DNA of 64,000 bases from Kaistia granuli DSM 23481 (GTDB taxonomy: Bacteria; Pseudomonadota; Alphaproteobacteria; Rhizobiales; Kaistiaceae): the NCBI RefSeq assembly GCF_000380505.1, contig NZ_AQYH01000008.1, positions 372,001 to 436,000 of the forward strand, given 5' to 3'. Below the pieces are notes generated by a model. It had not been told where the DNA came from, did not search any database, and saw only the letters and a program-made list of their open reading frames with translations. Position numbers and translations under genes: made by a program. Positions 9,924-18,034 of this stretch are shown in pieces. The first letter of the stretch is position 1, and every line of letters starts with the position of its first letter.

Positions 9924-11126
9924 ATGCGCAAAGCTGGCTTGCAGCTCGCGACATTCTTCGCCCTCACCGTCTCGGCGCTTCCCGCCTTTGCCGCCTCCTG
10001 CAAGGACGCCTCCGGCTTCCCGGCCTGGCTTCAGAGCTTCAAGCAGGAAGCCGCCCAGAAGGGACACTCCTCGCAGGCGATCGCCGCGCTGGACGGCCTC
10101 TCCTACGCGCCCGATGTCGTCGCCAAGGATCGCGCCCAGAACGTCTTCTCGCAGAGCTTCCTGGAATTCTCCGACCGCATGGTCGCCAAGTACCGGATGC
10201 AGAAGGGCGCGCAGCTGATCAAGCAGAACGCCAAGCTGTTCGACCGCATCCAGAAGGACTACGGCGTGCCCGCCGCGGTTCTGGTCGGGTTCTGGGGCCT
10301 CGAGACGGATTTCGGCGCCAATCTCGGCGACATGCCGACGCTTCGCTCGCTGGCGACGCTCGCCTATGACTGCCGCCGCCCGCAACTCTTCCACGACCAG
10401 CTGATGGCGGCGCTGACCGTCATCGATCGCGGCGACCTGACAGCCGCCCAGATGAAGGGCCCCTGGGCCGGCGAGCTCGGCCAGGTGCAGTTCCTCGCCA
10501 CGCACTACCGCGACTTCGCCGTCGACTATGACGGCGACGGACGCCGCGACCTGATCAAGAGCACGCCGGACGTGCTCGCCTCCGCCGCCAATCTGCTGGT
10601 CCATGAAGGCTGGCAGCGCAACCAGCCCTGGCTGACCGAAGTCCGCGTTCCGGCCAATCTCGACTGGTCGCAGGCCGACCTGCAGATCCAGCATCCGGTC
10701 TCGACCTGGAAGAAGATGGGCGTCTCCGTCGCGCCGGGCTCGAAGCTGCCGGAAGCCGACATGAAGGCGTCGCTGCTGCTGCCGATGGGCCGCAACGGCC
10801 CCGCCTTCCTCGCCTACCAGAACTACCGGGTCTATCTGGAATGGAACCAGTCGTTCATCTACGCCACCACCGCCGCCTATTACGCGACCCGCCTCGCCGG
10901 CGCGCCGCCGGTCGGGCGCGGCAATGGCGCCGTCCAGCTTCCCTACAAGGAAGTGGTCGAGCTGCAGAAGCTGCTCGCCAAGCGCGGGCATGATGTCGGC
11001 AAGGCCGACGGCATGATCGGCGCCGGCACCCGCGCCGCCGTCAAGGCGATGCAGATCGAGCTCGGCATGCCGGCCGATTCCTATCCCGACGCCGCGCTGC
11101 TGCAGCGCCTGCGCGCCGGAAGCTAA
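9924..11126 (+). CDS. Lytic murein transglycosylase, MltB family, with peptidoglycan-binding domain
   Basis: Periplasmic enzyme cleaving the MurNAc-GlcNAc bond of peptidoglycan to form 1,6-anhydro ends. The protein is 400 residues. It has a cleavable signal peptide (cut near AFAASC), then an SLT/MltB catalytic domain with the catalytic Glu in GLETDFG near residue 127 and the conserved GELGQVQF and DGDGRRDL segments. A C-terminal PG_binding_1 domain spans about residues 335-398 (ELQKLLAKRGHDVG, then GAGTRAAVKAMQ). GGAGG precedes the ATG. It is a single gene with its own intrinsic terminator. Confidence 0.94.
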   Translation: MRKAGLQLATFFALTVSALPAFAASCKDASGFPAWLQSFKQEAAQKGHSSQAIAALDGLSYAPDVVAKDRAQNVFSQSFLEFSDRMVAKYRMQKGAQLIKQNAKLFDRIQKDYGVPAAVLVGFWGLETDFGANLGDMPTLRSLATLAYDCRRPQLFHDQLMAALTVIDRGDLTAAQMKGPWAGELGQVQFLATHYRDFAVDYDGDGRRDLIKSTPDVLASAANLLVHEGWQRNQPWLTEVRVPANLDWSQADLQIQHPVSTWKKMGVSVAPGSKLPEADMKASLLLPMGRNGPAFLAYQNYRVYLEWNQSFIYATTAAYYATRLAGAPPVGRGNGAVQLPYKEVVELQKLLAKRGHDVGKADGMIGAGTRAAVKAMQIELGMPADSYPDAALLQRLRAGS

Positions 11127-11133
11127 CGCGATC

Positions 11134-11162
11134 AAGCCGGACGGGATACCGTCCGGCTTTTT
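11134..11162 (+). terminator. Rho-independent terminator of the transglycosylase gene
   Basis: An 11-bp perfect stem (AAGCCGGACGG / CCGTCCGGCTT) with loop GATA is followed directly by a T-rich run. It begins eight bases after the stop codon. Confidence 0.93.
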
Positions 11163-11384
11163 CCTTCGGGGCGGTCGGCGGATCGAATATCCCTGGACCG
11201 CTCATGGCCCGCGCCTCGAATCGGCCAGTCGAACGCGAGTGCCTCGAACCGCGTCTCGCTTCACGTCTTCTTGCGACGGAAAGGCAAGAAAATCCGGCAT
11301 CGCGGAAAACCTTGGAGCCTCATTCCTTCGTTGCCGAAAAGCTCTGTCCTATTCTTGGGGAAACGCCACCGACAGAGCAAAGAC

Positions 11385-11930
11385 ATGTCCCGATTGATCA
11401 TCCCCGGCTGGCAGGGATCCGGCGCTGGCCATTGGCAGCGCCGCTGGCTCGATGTCGATGCCGATGCGCGCTTCGTCGAGCAGGACGACTGGTTTGCGCC
11501 GGACCTCGAAGCCTGGCTGGTCCGGCTCGACGCCGCGGTCCGCCGCGTGCGGCAACCGACCCTGGTCGCCCACAGCCTCGGCGTCATCCTCGTCGCGCAT
11601 TATGCCAGCCTCTATCCGCGGGCGCCGATCGCCGGCGCGCTGCTGGTGGCGCCCGCCGATGTCGACAACCTGCCGGCGGATCATCCGCTGGCGGATTTCG
11701 GCTCCGTGCCGCTGAAGCGCCTGCCCTTCCCGTCCATCCTGGCCCTGAGCCGGAACGATCCGTATGTGTCGGTCGAGCGTGGAAGGCTGTTCGCCGCGCA
11801 CTGGGGCTCGGAATTGCACGATCTGGGCACGGCCGGTCACGTCAACACGGAAAGCGGGCACGGCAAATGGGCCGACGGCTTCCGCCTCGCCGCCCGCCTC
11901 GGCAACCGCGCCGTCAAGGCCGCCGCCTGA
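11385..11930 (+). CDS. RBBP9/YdeN-family alpha/beta hydrolase
   Basis: Small serine hydrolase of 181 residues. The start MSRLIIPGWQGSGAGHWQ is diagnostic of the RBBP9/YdeN (DUF1234) family. The nucleophile motif is AHSLG near residue 65. An Asp in LSRNDPYV and a His in AGHVNTESGHG complete a probable catalytic triad. The ATG at 11385 lies close after AGAGCAAAGAC, and the longer open frame upstream has no family similarity. Physiological substrates of this family are unknown. Confidence 0.88.
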   Translation: MSRLIIPGWQGSGAGHWQRRWLDVDADARFVEQDDWFAPDLEAWLVRLDAAVRRVRQPTLVAHSLGVILVAHYASLYPRAPIAGALLVAPADVDNLPADHPLADFGSVPLKRLPFPSILALSRNDPYVSVERGRLFAAHWGSELHDLGTAGHVNTESGHGKWADGFRLAARLGNRAVKAAA

Positions 11931-12233
11931 GCGCGGGCCCCGGCCGGTCTCGCCCGGGCGAGCCGGCCTGCCATCGTCGGGTAACATGCGGACAGAACCC
12001 GACTGCGAGGCCGAATTAGTTCGCTACCCGCCGAATACCCGGCGCATCCCCTTGTCGCGGCTTCGTTTCCCCGCCTGGTCGATGCATTGAGCCCACCGCC
12101 TTCGAAGCCTAGGATGGTGCAGACTCCTGTTGAGTCGTCGCGCCGCCCGGCGCGCATTGCGTGGTTTGCCATAGGCTCAATCGCAGATCGGCACCGGCCG
12201 CCCCTCGCCGGCGCATCATACCGAGGTAGAAAC
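11931..12233. other. Intergenic region with a strong GC hairpin
   Basis: This 303-base gap lies between the hydrolase and the glucose dehydrogenase. It contains the palindrome at 11942-11968 (GGCCGG, bulged T, then self-complementary CTCGCCCGGGCGAG, then CCGGCC), probably the transcript end of the hydrolase gene although no U-run follows. GAGGTAG near 12224 is the ribosome site of the next gene. Nothing else is recognisable. Confidence 0.55.
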
Positions 12234-14696
12234 ATGGCCCAATCGAGAGCTCCGCTAGGCATAGGCGGATGGTTGCTCGTCCTTTTCGGGATCGTCGTCG
12301 CGCTCGTCGGCGCCCTGCTCGCCGGTCTCGGCGTCCAGCTGATCACACTGGGCGGCTCGTGGTACTACGCGCTGGCGGGAGCCGGATTGCTGATCGTCGG
12401 CATCCTGCACATCCTGCGTCGGCCGGTGGCCACCTGGCTCTACATCCTCATCCTGCTGGCAACCATCGCCTGGGCGATCTGGGAAGTCGGCCTCGATTTC
12501 TGGCCGCTAGTGCCGCGCCTGATCGCTCCCGCCGTCCTGGCGGTGATCGCGCTGATCCTGGTGCCGGCCTTCCCGGCTCGCAACGGCGTCCGCCGGTCGT
12601 CGGCCCCGGCCATCCTGCTGGCCCTGGTCCTGTTCGTCGCGCTCGGTGCGGCCGTCGTCTATGCCTTCAAGCCGCATGGCGTCATCCGCAATGAGATCGC
12701 CTCGGCTGCCCCGGCAGCGGCGACCGTCCCGCCGGCGGCGGCGAGCGCCACCGACTGGCGCCATTACGGCCGCACGCCGTACGGCACCCGCTACGCCCCG
12801 ATCGACCAGATCAACCGCGACAATGTCAGGGATCTGAAGGTCGCCTGGACGTTCCAGACCGGCGATCCGGCGGTGAAGGGCGCCGAAGACCAGAACACCC
12901 CGCTGCAGGTCGGCGACACCGTCTATACCTGCTCGCCGCACAACATCGTCCACGCGCTGAACGCCGAGACCGGCGCGGTGCGCTGGAAGTTCGATCCGGA
13001 AGCCAAGTCGCCGCTCTGGCAGCGCTGCCGGGGTGTCAGCTACTACGAACCGGTTCTGCAGCCCGTCGTCGAGGCGCCCGCCGCGGCACCTGCCGAGGCG
13101 AGCGACGCGACCACCACGCCGGCGACCGAGCCCCCCGCCGCCCCGGCCCCGGCTCCCGTCGCAGACAATTGCGGCGGCCGCATCGTCCTGACGACCATCG
13201 ACGCCCGCCTGATCCAGGTCGACGCCAAGACCGGCGAGCTCTGCACCGGCTTCGGCAACAACGGCACGGTCGACCTCAAGAACGGCATGGGCGAGGTCAA
13301 GGCCGGCTTCTACTTCCAGACCTCGGCCCCCACCGTCATGCGCGATCTGATCCTGGTTGGCGGCTGGGTCTGGGACAATGTCGAGACCGGCGAACCGTCG
13401 GGCGCCGTGCGCGCCTTCAACGCCCGCACCGGCGAACTGGCCTGGGCCTGGGACCTCGGCAATCCCAACATCACCAAGCTGCCGCCCGAGGGCGAGAGCT
13501 ACACGCGCGGCACGCCGAACGTCTGGTCGACGCCGAGCTATGACGAAGCCCTCGGTCTCGTCTACCTGCCGACCGGCAACGCCACGCCGGACTTCTTTGG
13601 CGCGCATCGCTCCAAGGCGGCCGAGGAATACACGGCGTCGGTCGTGGCGCTCGACATCGAAACCGGCCGCGAGCGCTGGAAGTTCCAGACCGTGCATCAC
13701 GATCTCTGGGACTATGACGTTCCCTCGCAGCCGGCGCTCTACGAGGTTCCGGACGGCAAGGGCGGCACGACGCCGGCCCTGATCCAGGTCACCAAGCGCG
13801 GCCAGATCTTCATGCTCGACCGGCGCGACGGCAAGCCGATCGCCGAGGTGCAGGAAATGGCTGTGCCGCAGACCGGCGGCGTCAAGGAGGACTTCCTGTC
13901 GCCAACCCAGCCCTATTCGGTCGGCATGCCATCGATCGGCACCGAGCCCTTCACCGAGGCGCGGATGTGGGGTGCGACGCCGATCGACCAGCTGCTCTGC
14001 CGCATCGCCTTCAAGAAGATGCGCTACGAGGGCGAATTCACCCCGCCCGGCACGACCCGCTCGCTGATCTTCCCCGGCTATTACGGCGGCATGAACTGGG
14101 GCAGCGCCTCGATCGACGAAGCGAACGGCATGCTCGTCGTCAACGACATCCGCATGCCGCAGTTCGTCGAGCTGCTGCCGCGCGAGGTCGCCGACAATTA
14201 CGGACCCTCGGCCGCGCATGACGGCCTCGGCACCCAGGTCGGCACGCCCTATGGCGCGCTGAAGAACGGCTTCATGTCGGTCCTCGGTGTGCCCTGCCAC
14301 CAGCCGCCCTATGGCACGATCACCGGCATCGACCTGAAGTCGCGTGAGATCGTCTGGCAGGTACCGGCCGGCACGCTGGAGGATACCGGCCCGCTCGGCC
14401 TGAAGACCCGTCTGCCGATCCCGGTCGGCATGCCGTCGCTCGGCGGACCGACGACGACCGCCGGCGGTCTCGTCTTCTATGCCGGCACGCAGGACTATTA
14501 CCTGCGCGCGCTCGACAGCAAGACGGGCGAGGAACTCTGGAAAGGCCGGCTTCCCGTCGGCGCCCAGGCGACCCCGATGACCTATGTGTCGCCGGAGAGT
14601 GGCCGGCAGTTTGTCGTCATCTCGGCCGGCGGCGCCCGCCAGTCGCCCGATCGCGGCGACTATATCGTCGCCTACGCCCTGCCCAAGGCGAACTGA
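12234..14696 (+). CDS. gcd: Membrane-bound PQQ-dependent glucose (quinate/shikimate-type) dehydrogenase
   Basis: Quinoprotein that oxidises glucose (or a related polyol) to the lactone in the periplasm and passes electrons to ubiquinone. The protein is 820 residues. About five transmembrane helices fill residues 1-150. The periplasmic eight-bladed propeller starts near residue 175 with DWRHYGRTPYGTRYAPIDQIN. Bacterial PQQ dehydrogenase signatures are present: WWFDP-like RWKFDPEA, RGVSYYEP, DYDVPSQPAL and GCP-type VPCHQPPYG. An Ala/Pro-rich insertion of about 35 residues sits near residue 285, before CGGRIVLTT. GAGGTAG precedes the ATG at 12234. No PQQ biosynthesis genes are in the window. Glucose versus quinate specificity is inferred. 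Confidence 0.9.
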   Translation: MAQSRAPLGIGGWLLVLFGIVVALVGALLAGLGVQLITLGGSWYYALAGAGLLIVGILHILRRPVATWLYILILLATIAWAIWEVGLDFWPLVPRLIAPAVLAVIALILVPAFPARNGVRRSSAPAILLALVLFVALGAAVVYAFKPHGVIRNEIASAAPAAATVPPAAASATDWRHYGRTPYGTRYAPIDQINRDNVRDLKVAWTFQTGDPAVKGAEDQNTPLQVGDTVYTCSPHNIVHALNAETGAVRWKFDPEAKSPLWQRCRGVSYYEPVLQPVVEAPAAAPAEASDATTTPATEPPAAPAPAPVADNCGGRIVLTTIDARLIQVDAKTGELCTGFGNNGTVDLKNGMGEVKAGFYFQTSAPTVMRDLILVGGWVWDNVETGEPSGAVRAFNARTGELAWAWDLGNPNITKLPPEGESYTRGTPNVWSTPSYDEALGLVYLPTGNATPDFFGAHRSKAAEEYTASVVALDIETGRERWKFQTVHHDLWDYDVPSQPALYEVPDGKGGTTPALIQVTKRGQIFMLDRRDGKPIAEVQEMAVPQTGGVKEDFLSPTQPYSVGMPSIGTEPFTEARMWGATPIDQLLCRIAFKKMRYEGEFTPPGTTRSLIFPGYYGGMNWGSASIDEANGMLVVNDIRMPQFVELLPREVADNYGPSAAHDGLGTQVGTPYGALKNGFMSVLGVPCHQPPYGTITGIDLKSREIVWQVPAGTLEDTGPLGLKTRLPIPVGMPSLGGPTTTAGGLVFYAGTQDYYLRALDSKTGEELWKGRLPVGAQATPMTYVSPESGRQFVVISAGGARQSPDRGDYIVAYALPKAN

Positions 14697-14725
14697 CGGC
14701 CGTTCGTCCGGATCGACGGTTACAG

Positions 14726-14756
14726 AGGGAGGGCGCGCGAGCGCCCTCCCTTTTTC
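14726..14756 (+). terminator. Rho-independent terminator of gcd
   Basis: The stem AGGGAGGGCGC / GCGCCCTCCCT closes a GCGA loop and runs directly into TTTTT. It begins about 30 bases after the gcd stop codon. Confidence 0.94.
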
Positions 14757-15046
14757 GTTGCGCAGCGCCGGCAGCGGCGAAACGGCGGCCTTGCGACACG
14801 AAAAGCCGGACCGCCCGGCCACCCCGGACACCGGCTCATGGCCTACCAGCGGAACATCTGGGAATTGCGCAGGCTGGGCATCGCGCAACGAACTGCCTCG
14901 CGCAATCGCAAAATTAAAAACGACTTCCTTTATCGTCTTAGCCGCCTTTCATAGGCTGAAGGCACGGTCGGATGATCGATCGTCGCGGCGATTTCAGGCT
15001 GGCTTGCCCCGCGCCAACAACGGCTAAGCCCCAAAGGGAGCACGCC

Positions 15047-15067
15047 ATGACCACCCGGCTCTGTTGA
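15047..15067 (+). CDS. Candidate Cys-ending leader peptide MTTRLC of the sulfonate operon
   Basis: A six-codon ORF (ATG ACC ACC CGG CTC TGT TGA) sits 113 bases upstream of the sulfonate-binding-protein gene. It has a better ribosome site (AAAGGGAG, about six bases before the ATG) than many real genes here. The last sense codon is Cys, and the operon feeds cysteine biosynthesis. Short Cys-codon upstream ORFs in front of sulfur genes are an established regulatory class (CcuORFs in Rhodobacter, cysteine attenuators in actinobacteria). Assigning this ORF to such a class is inference. The sequence overlapping its stop (TGT TGA C) reads on in the +1 frame for another 14 codons. Confidence 0.5.
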   Translation: MTTRLC

Positions 15068-15126
15068 CGTCCGCTTGATCGCGACGCCGCGCCAATGCGG
15101 CCCTCCTTGAAGATCCCCAGTTTTCC

Positions 15127-15163
15127 TGCGCGCTCAAGCTGAGCGAACGGCCAGCTGCGCGCA
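15127..15163 (+). promoter_or_regulatory. Leader hairpin upstream of the sulfonate operon
   Basis: TGCGCGC and AGCTG pair with CAGCT and GCGCGCA across a ten-base loop, with a three-base bulge on the 5' side. The structure ends just before the AGGA ribosome site of the binding-protein gene, so it could regulate initiation together with the leader ORF at 15047. No U-run follows, so it is not a standard terminator. Confidence 0.5.
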
Positions 15164-15180
15164 AAATCCAGGACAGCACC

Positions 15181-16197
15181 ATGTCAGCTTTCACCCGCCG
15201 CACTTTCGTCACCACGGCAGCCGCCATCGGCCTGACGCTCGCCGCAGGCGCCACCGCCCGCGCCGACGAATCCAAGTTGACGATCGGCTACCAGACCGTC
15301 GTCGAGCCGTCCAAGATCCCGCAGGCCGACGGCGCCTATGAGAAGGCGGCCAAGGCCGCCATCGACTGGAAGAAATTCGATTCCGGCGCCGACGTCATCG
15401 CCGCCATCGCGTCGGGAGCGCTCGATATCGGCTATGTCGGCTCAAGCCCGCTGGCCGCCGCCGCCAGCCGCGAGCTGCCGATCGAGACTATCTTCGTGGT
15501 CGGGCTGATCGGTGAATCCGAAGCCCTGGTCGTTCGCGACGGCACGAACATCGCCTCGCCGAAGGATCTCGTCGGCAAGAAGATCGCCGTGCCCTTCGTC
15601 TCGACCACGCATTACAGCCTGCTCGCCGCGCTCAAGCATTGGGACATCGATCCGAAGACGGTCGAGATCCTCAACCTCCGGCCGCCCGAGATCGCCGCGG
15701 CCTGGGAGCGCGGCGACATCGACGCCGCCTATGTCTGGGATCCGGCGCTCGGCAAGATCAAGGAAAACGGCAAGGTGCTGACGGATTCCGCTCAGGTTGC
15801 GACGTTCGGCGCCCCGACATTCGACGCCTGGATCGTCCGCAAGGACTATGCCGAAGCGCATCCCGATGTCGTGAAGGCCTTCGTCAAGACGACCGGCCAG
15901 GCCTATGCCGACTTCCGCGCCAAGCCGGAAGCCTGGGACGCCAAGTCAGAACAGGCCGCCAAGATCGCGCGGTTGACCGGCGCCAAGGTCGAGGAAGTGC
16001 CGGCCTTGCTCAAGGGCTATCACTTCCCGCTGCTTGACGAACAGACCTCGGCCGGGCTGCTCGGCGGCGGCACGGCAAAGGCGATCGCCGACGCCTCCGC
16101 CTTCCTGAAGGAGCAGGGCAAGGTCCCGGCCGTGCTGCCGGATTACAGCCCCTATGTCACGACGAAATTCGTGACCGAGGCGCTCGCCTCGAACTGA
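15181..16197 (+). CDS. tauA: Taurine/sulfonate ABC transporter substrate-binding protein
   Basis: Periplasmic receptor of a sulfonate importer, 338 residues. It has a Tat-like or Sec signal (FTRRTFVTTAAAIGL, cut near ARADE), then an NMT1/SsuA-like fold. The sequence KLTIGYQTVVEPSKIPQADG, the segment ALDIGYVGSSPLAAA and the hinge region RPPEIAAAWERGDIDAAYVWDP are typical of TauA. The gene heads tauA-tauB-tauC. No taurine dioxygenase (tauD) or ssuD gene follows in the window, so the exact sulfonate is inferred. A leader ORF and hairpin precede it. Confidence 0.9.
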   Translation: MSAFTRRTFVTTAAAIGLTLAAGATARADESKLTIGYQTVVEPSKIPQADGAYEKAAKAAIDWKKFDSGADVIAAIASGALDIGYVGSSPLAAAASRELPIETIFVVGLIGESEALVVRDGTNIASPKDLVGKKIAVPFVSTTHYSLLAALKHWDIDPKTVEILNLRPPEIAAAWERGDIDAAYVWDPALGKIKENGKVLTDSAQVATFGAPTFDAWIVRKDYAEAHPDVVKAFVKTTGQAYADFRAKPEAWDAKSEQAAKIARLTGAKVEEVPALLKGYHFPLLDEQTSAGLLGGGTAKAIADASAFLKEQGKVPAVLPDYSPYVTTKFVTEALASN

Positions 16198-16229
16198 TCC
16201 CGTCGCGGTCGGGGCAATGCCGCGACGCA

Positions 16230-16267
16230 AGGCCCGTTCCGCGATCCCTCTCGCGCGGAGCGGGCCT
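16230..16267 (+). other. Intergenic hairpin between tauA and tauB
   Basis: A 14-bp stem with one wobble (AGGCCCG-T-TCCGCG / CGCGGA-G-CGGGCCT) and a ten-base loop occupies the 109-base gap. It lacks a U-run. Such hairpins after binding-protein genes usually protect the upstream message and lower expression of the membrane components. Confidence 0.6.
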
Positions 16268-16306
16268 CTTCCGCTTTCGATCCGATACGGCAAGGAAAAC
16301 AAGACC

Positions 16307-17077
16307 ATGGCGCATCTCCAGCTCGATAGCGTATCGCTCCGATACGAGGGAGGCGCGCCGGTTCTCGGCAATCTCTCGCTCGATATACGGGCTGACGAAT
16401 TCGTCGTCGTGGTCGGCCGGTCGGGTTGCGGCAAGACCTCGCTCCTGAACCTCGCCGCCGGCTTTCTCGCACCCTCATCGGGCCAGGTCCTTGTCGATGG
16501 CCGCCCCGTCACCGGCCCCGGGGCCGATCGCGCCGTGGTGTTTCAGAACGATGCGCTGTTTCCCTGGTTGTCGACGGCGGAGAACGTCGCCTTCGCCGCC
16601 CGGCTCGCCGGCATCGCCCCGGCGGAGCGCCGCGCGCAGGCGGATCGCTACCTCGATATCGTCGGACTTGCCGGCCTCGGCGACCGGCCGATCTGGCAAT
16701 TGTCCGGCGGCCAGCGCCAGCGCGTCGGCCTTGCCCGCGCGCTTGCCGCCGAACCGCGCTTCCTGCTGATGGACGAGCCGCTCGGCGCGCTCGACGCCAT
16801 GACGCGGGAGGCGATGCAGGACCTGCTGCTCGAAGCCTGGAACCGGACACGGACCGGCACCTTGCTGATCACGCATGGCGTCGAGGAAGCGCTCTATCTC
16901 GCCACGCGGGTCATCGTCATGGCGCCGCAGCCCGGCCGCATCGTTCGCAGGCTCGAGGTCGATTTCGGCCGCAGGCGGCTCGCCGGCGAAAGCGCGCGCT
17001 CGATCAAGGCGAGCCCCTCCTTCGTCGCAGCGCGCGAGGATCTCCTCGACAGCATCTTCGAAAGGGAAGCGGCATGA
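16307..17077 (+). CDS. tauB: Taurine/sulfonate ABC transporter ATP-binding protein
   Basis: ATPase subunit of the sulfonate importer, 256 residues. Walker A is GRSGCGKTS, the Q-loop region is FQNDALFPWLST, the signature LSGGQRQRVGLARAL, and Walker B LLMDEPLGALD. The H-loop TLLITHGVEEAL is typical of nitrate/sulfonate/taurine (TauB/SsuB) ATPases. The ATG at 16307 is used because the longer upstream frame encodes only hairpin sequence. The stop overlaps the tauC start (ATGA), showing translational coupling. Confidence 0.93.
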   Translation: MAHLQLDSVSLRYEGGAPVLGNLSLDIRADEFVVVVGRSGCGKTSLLNLAAGFLAPSSGQVLVDGRPVTGPGADRAVVFQNDALFPWLSTAENVAFAARLAGIAPAERRAQADRYLDIVGLAGLGDRPIWQLSGGQRQRVGLARALAAEPRFLLMDEPLGALDAMTREAMQDLLLEAWNRTRTGTLLITHGVEEALYLATRVIVMAPQPGRIVRRLEVDFGRRRLAGESARSIKASPSFVAAREDLLDSIFEREAA

Positions 17078-17922
17078 GTCTCGATCTCGCCGAAGCCGCG
17101 CTCGCCCCGTCCCGGCCCGCGGAGCGCGCCGGGCCGACCAAGGCCGCACCGCGAAATCGTCCCGTCGTCGCCATCACCGCGGCGCTGACGATCGCAAGCC
17201 TGGTCCTGGCATGGGCGATCGCCTCGCATTTCCAGCTCGTCTCCGCCCTGTTCCTGCCGTCGCCAGTCGCCGTTGGCAAAGCCTTCGTGACCGTGGCGCG
17301 CGACGGCTTTGTCGATGCGACGCTGTGGCAGCATCTCGCCGCCAGCCTTGGTCGCGTGTTCGCCGCGCTGGTCGGCGCGACCCTGATCGCCGTTCCCATC
17401 GGCTTCGCCATCGGCTCCAGCGCGGTTGGTCGCGGCACCTTCGATCCGATCATCGAATTCCTGCGGCCTATCCCGCCGCTCGCCTACCTGCCGCTCGTCA
17501 TCATCTGGTTCGGCATCGGGGAGCCGTCGAAGATCCTGATCATCGGCATCGCCATGCTGGCGCCGATCGTCATCTCGACGGCGACAGGCGTCAAAGGCGT
17601 CGACGCCGACCGGCTCAACGCCGCCCGCTCGCTCGGCGCGACGCGGAGGCAACTGCTCCGCCATGTCATCCTGCCCGGTTCCCTGCCCGCGATCCTGACC
17701 GGCATCCGCATCGCGCTCGGCGCCGGCTGGTCGACTTTGGTCGCAGCCGAACTCGTCGCTGCCTCGCGCGGCCTCGGCTTCATGATCCAGTCGGCGGCGC
17801 AATTCCTCGTCACCGACGTCGTGCTGATGGGGATCCTCGTCATCGCGGCAGTCGCCTTCGCGCTGGAAGCGGTCCTGCGCTGGATCGAACGCCGTCTGGT
17901 CCCCTGGGCGGGAAAGAGCTGA
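17074..17922 (+). CDS. tauC: Taurine/sulfonate ABC transporter permease
   Basis: Inner-membrane permease of 282 residues with about six transmembrane helices. The EAA-type cytoplasmic loop is ARSLGATRRQLLRHVILPGSLP, which docks the ATPase, and the helix before it has FLRPIPPLAYLPLVIIWFGIGE, a hallmark of SsuC/TauC. The start at 17074 overlaps the tauB stop by four bases. It is the last gene of the operon; 112 bases separate it from the next gene. Confidence 0.93.
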   Translation: MSLDLAEAALAPSRPAERAGPTKAAPRNRPVVAITAALTIASLVLAWAIASHFQLVSALFLPSPVAVGKAFVTVARDGFVDATLWQHLAASLGRVFAALVGATLIAVPIGFAIGSSAVGRGTFDPIIEFLRPIPPLAYLPLVIIWFGIGEPSKILIIGIAMLAPIVISTATGVKGVDADRLNAARSLGATRRQLLRHVILPGSLPAILTGIRIALGAGWSTLVAAELVAASRGLGFMIQSAAQFLVTDVVLMGILVIAAVAFALEAVLRWIERRLVPWAGKS

Positions 17923-18034
17923 GAGCCGAATCCACCGACGCCATCCGACCGGCAAGGCAGCGGACGGGGATTCAAGGAGGATTAAGCCCTCGTCCCTAGA
18001 CTGCCGGCCGGAGTAGCGGGCCGAGGATGGTTGG

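Larger units (their letters stand above)
14697..15180. other. Region between gcd and the sulfonate operon: terminator, promoter region, leader ORF, hairpin
   Basis: It holds the gcd terminator (14726-14756), an A/T-rich stretch around 14910-14945 that is the best candidate promoter area for the downstream operon, a six-codon leader ORF (15047-15067) and a long hairpin (15127-15163) ending 18 bases before the binding-protein ATG. Nothing recognisable was seen between 14757 and 14905. Confidence 0.6.

Noticed and set aside
12507-14888. Minus-strand open frame of about 793 codons opposite gcd
   Set aside because: Antisense of a complete quinoprotein gene; composition typical of a shadow frame.
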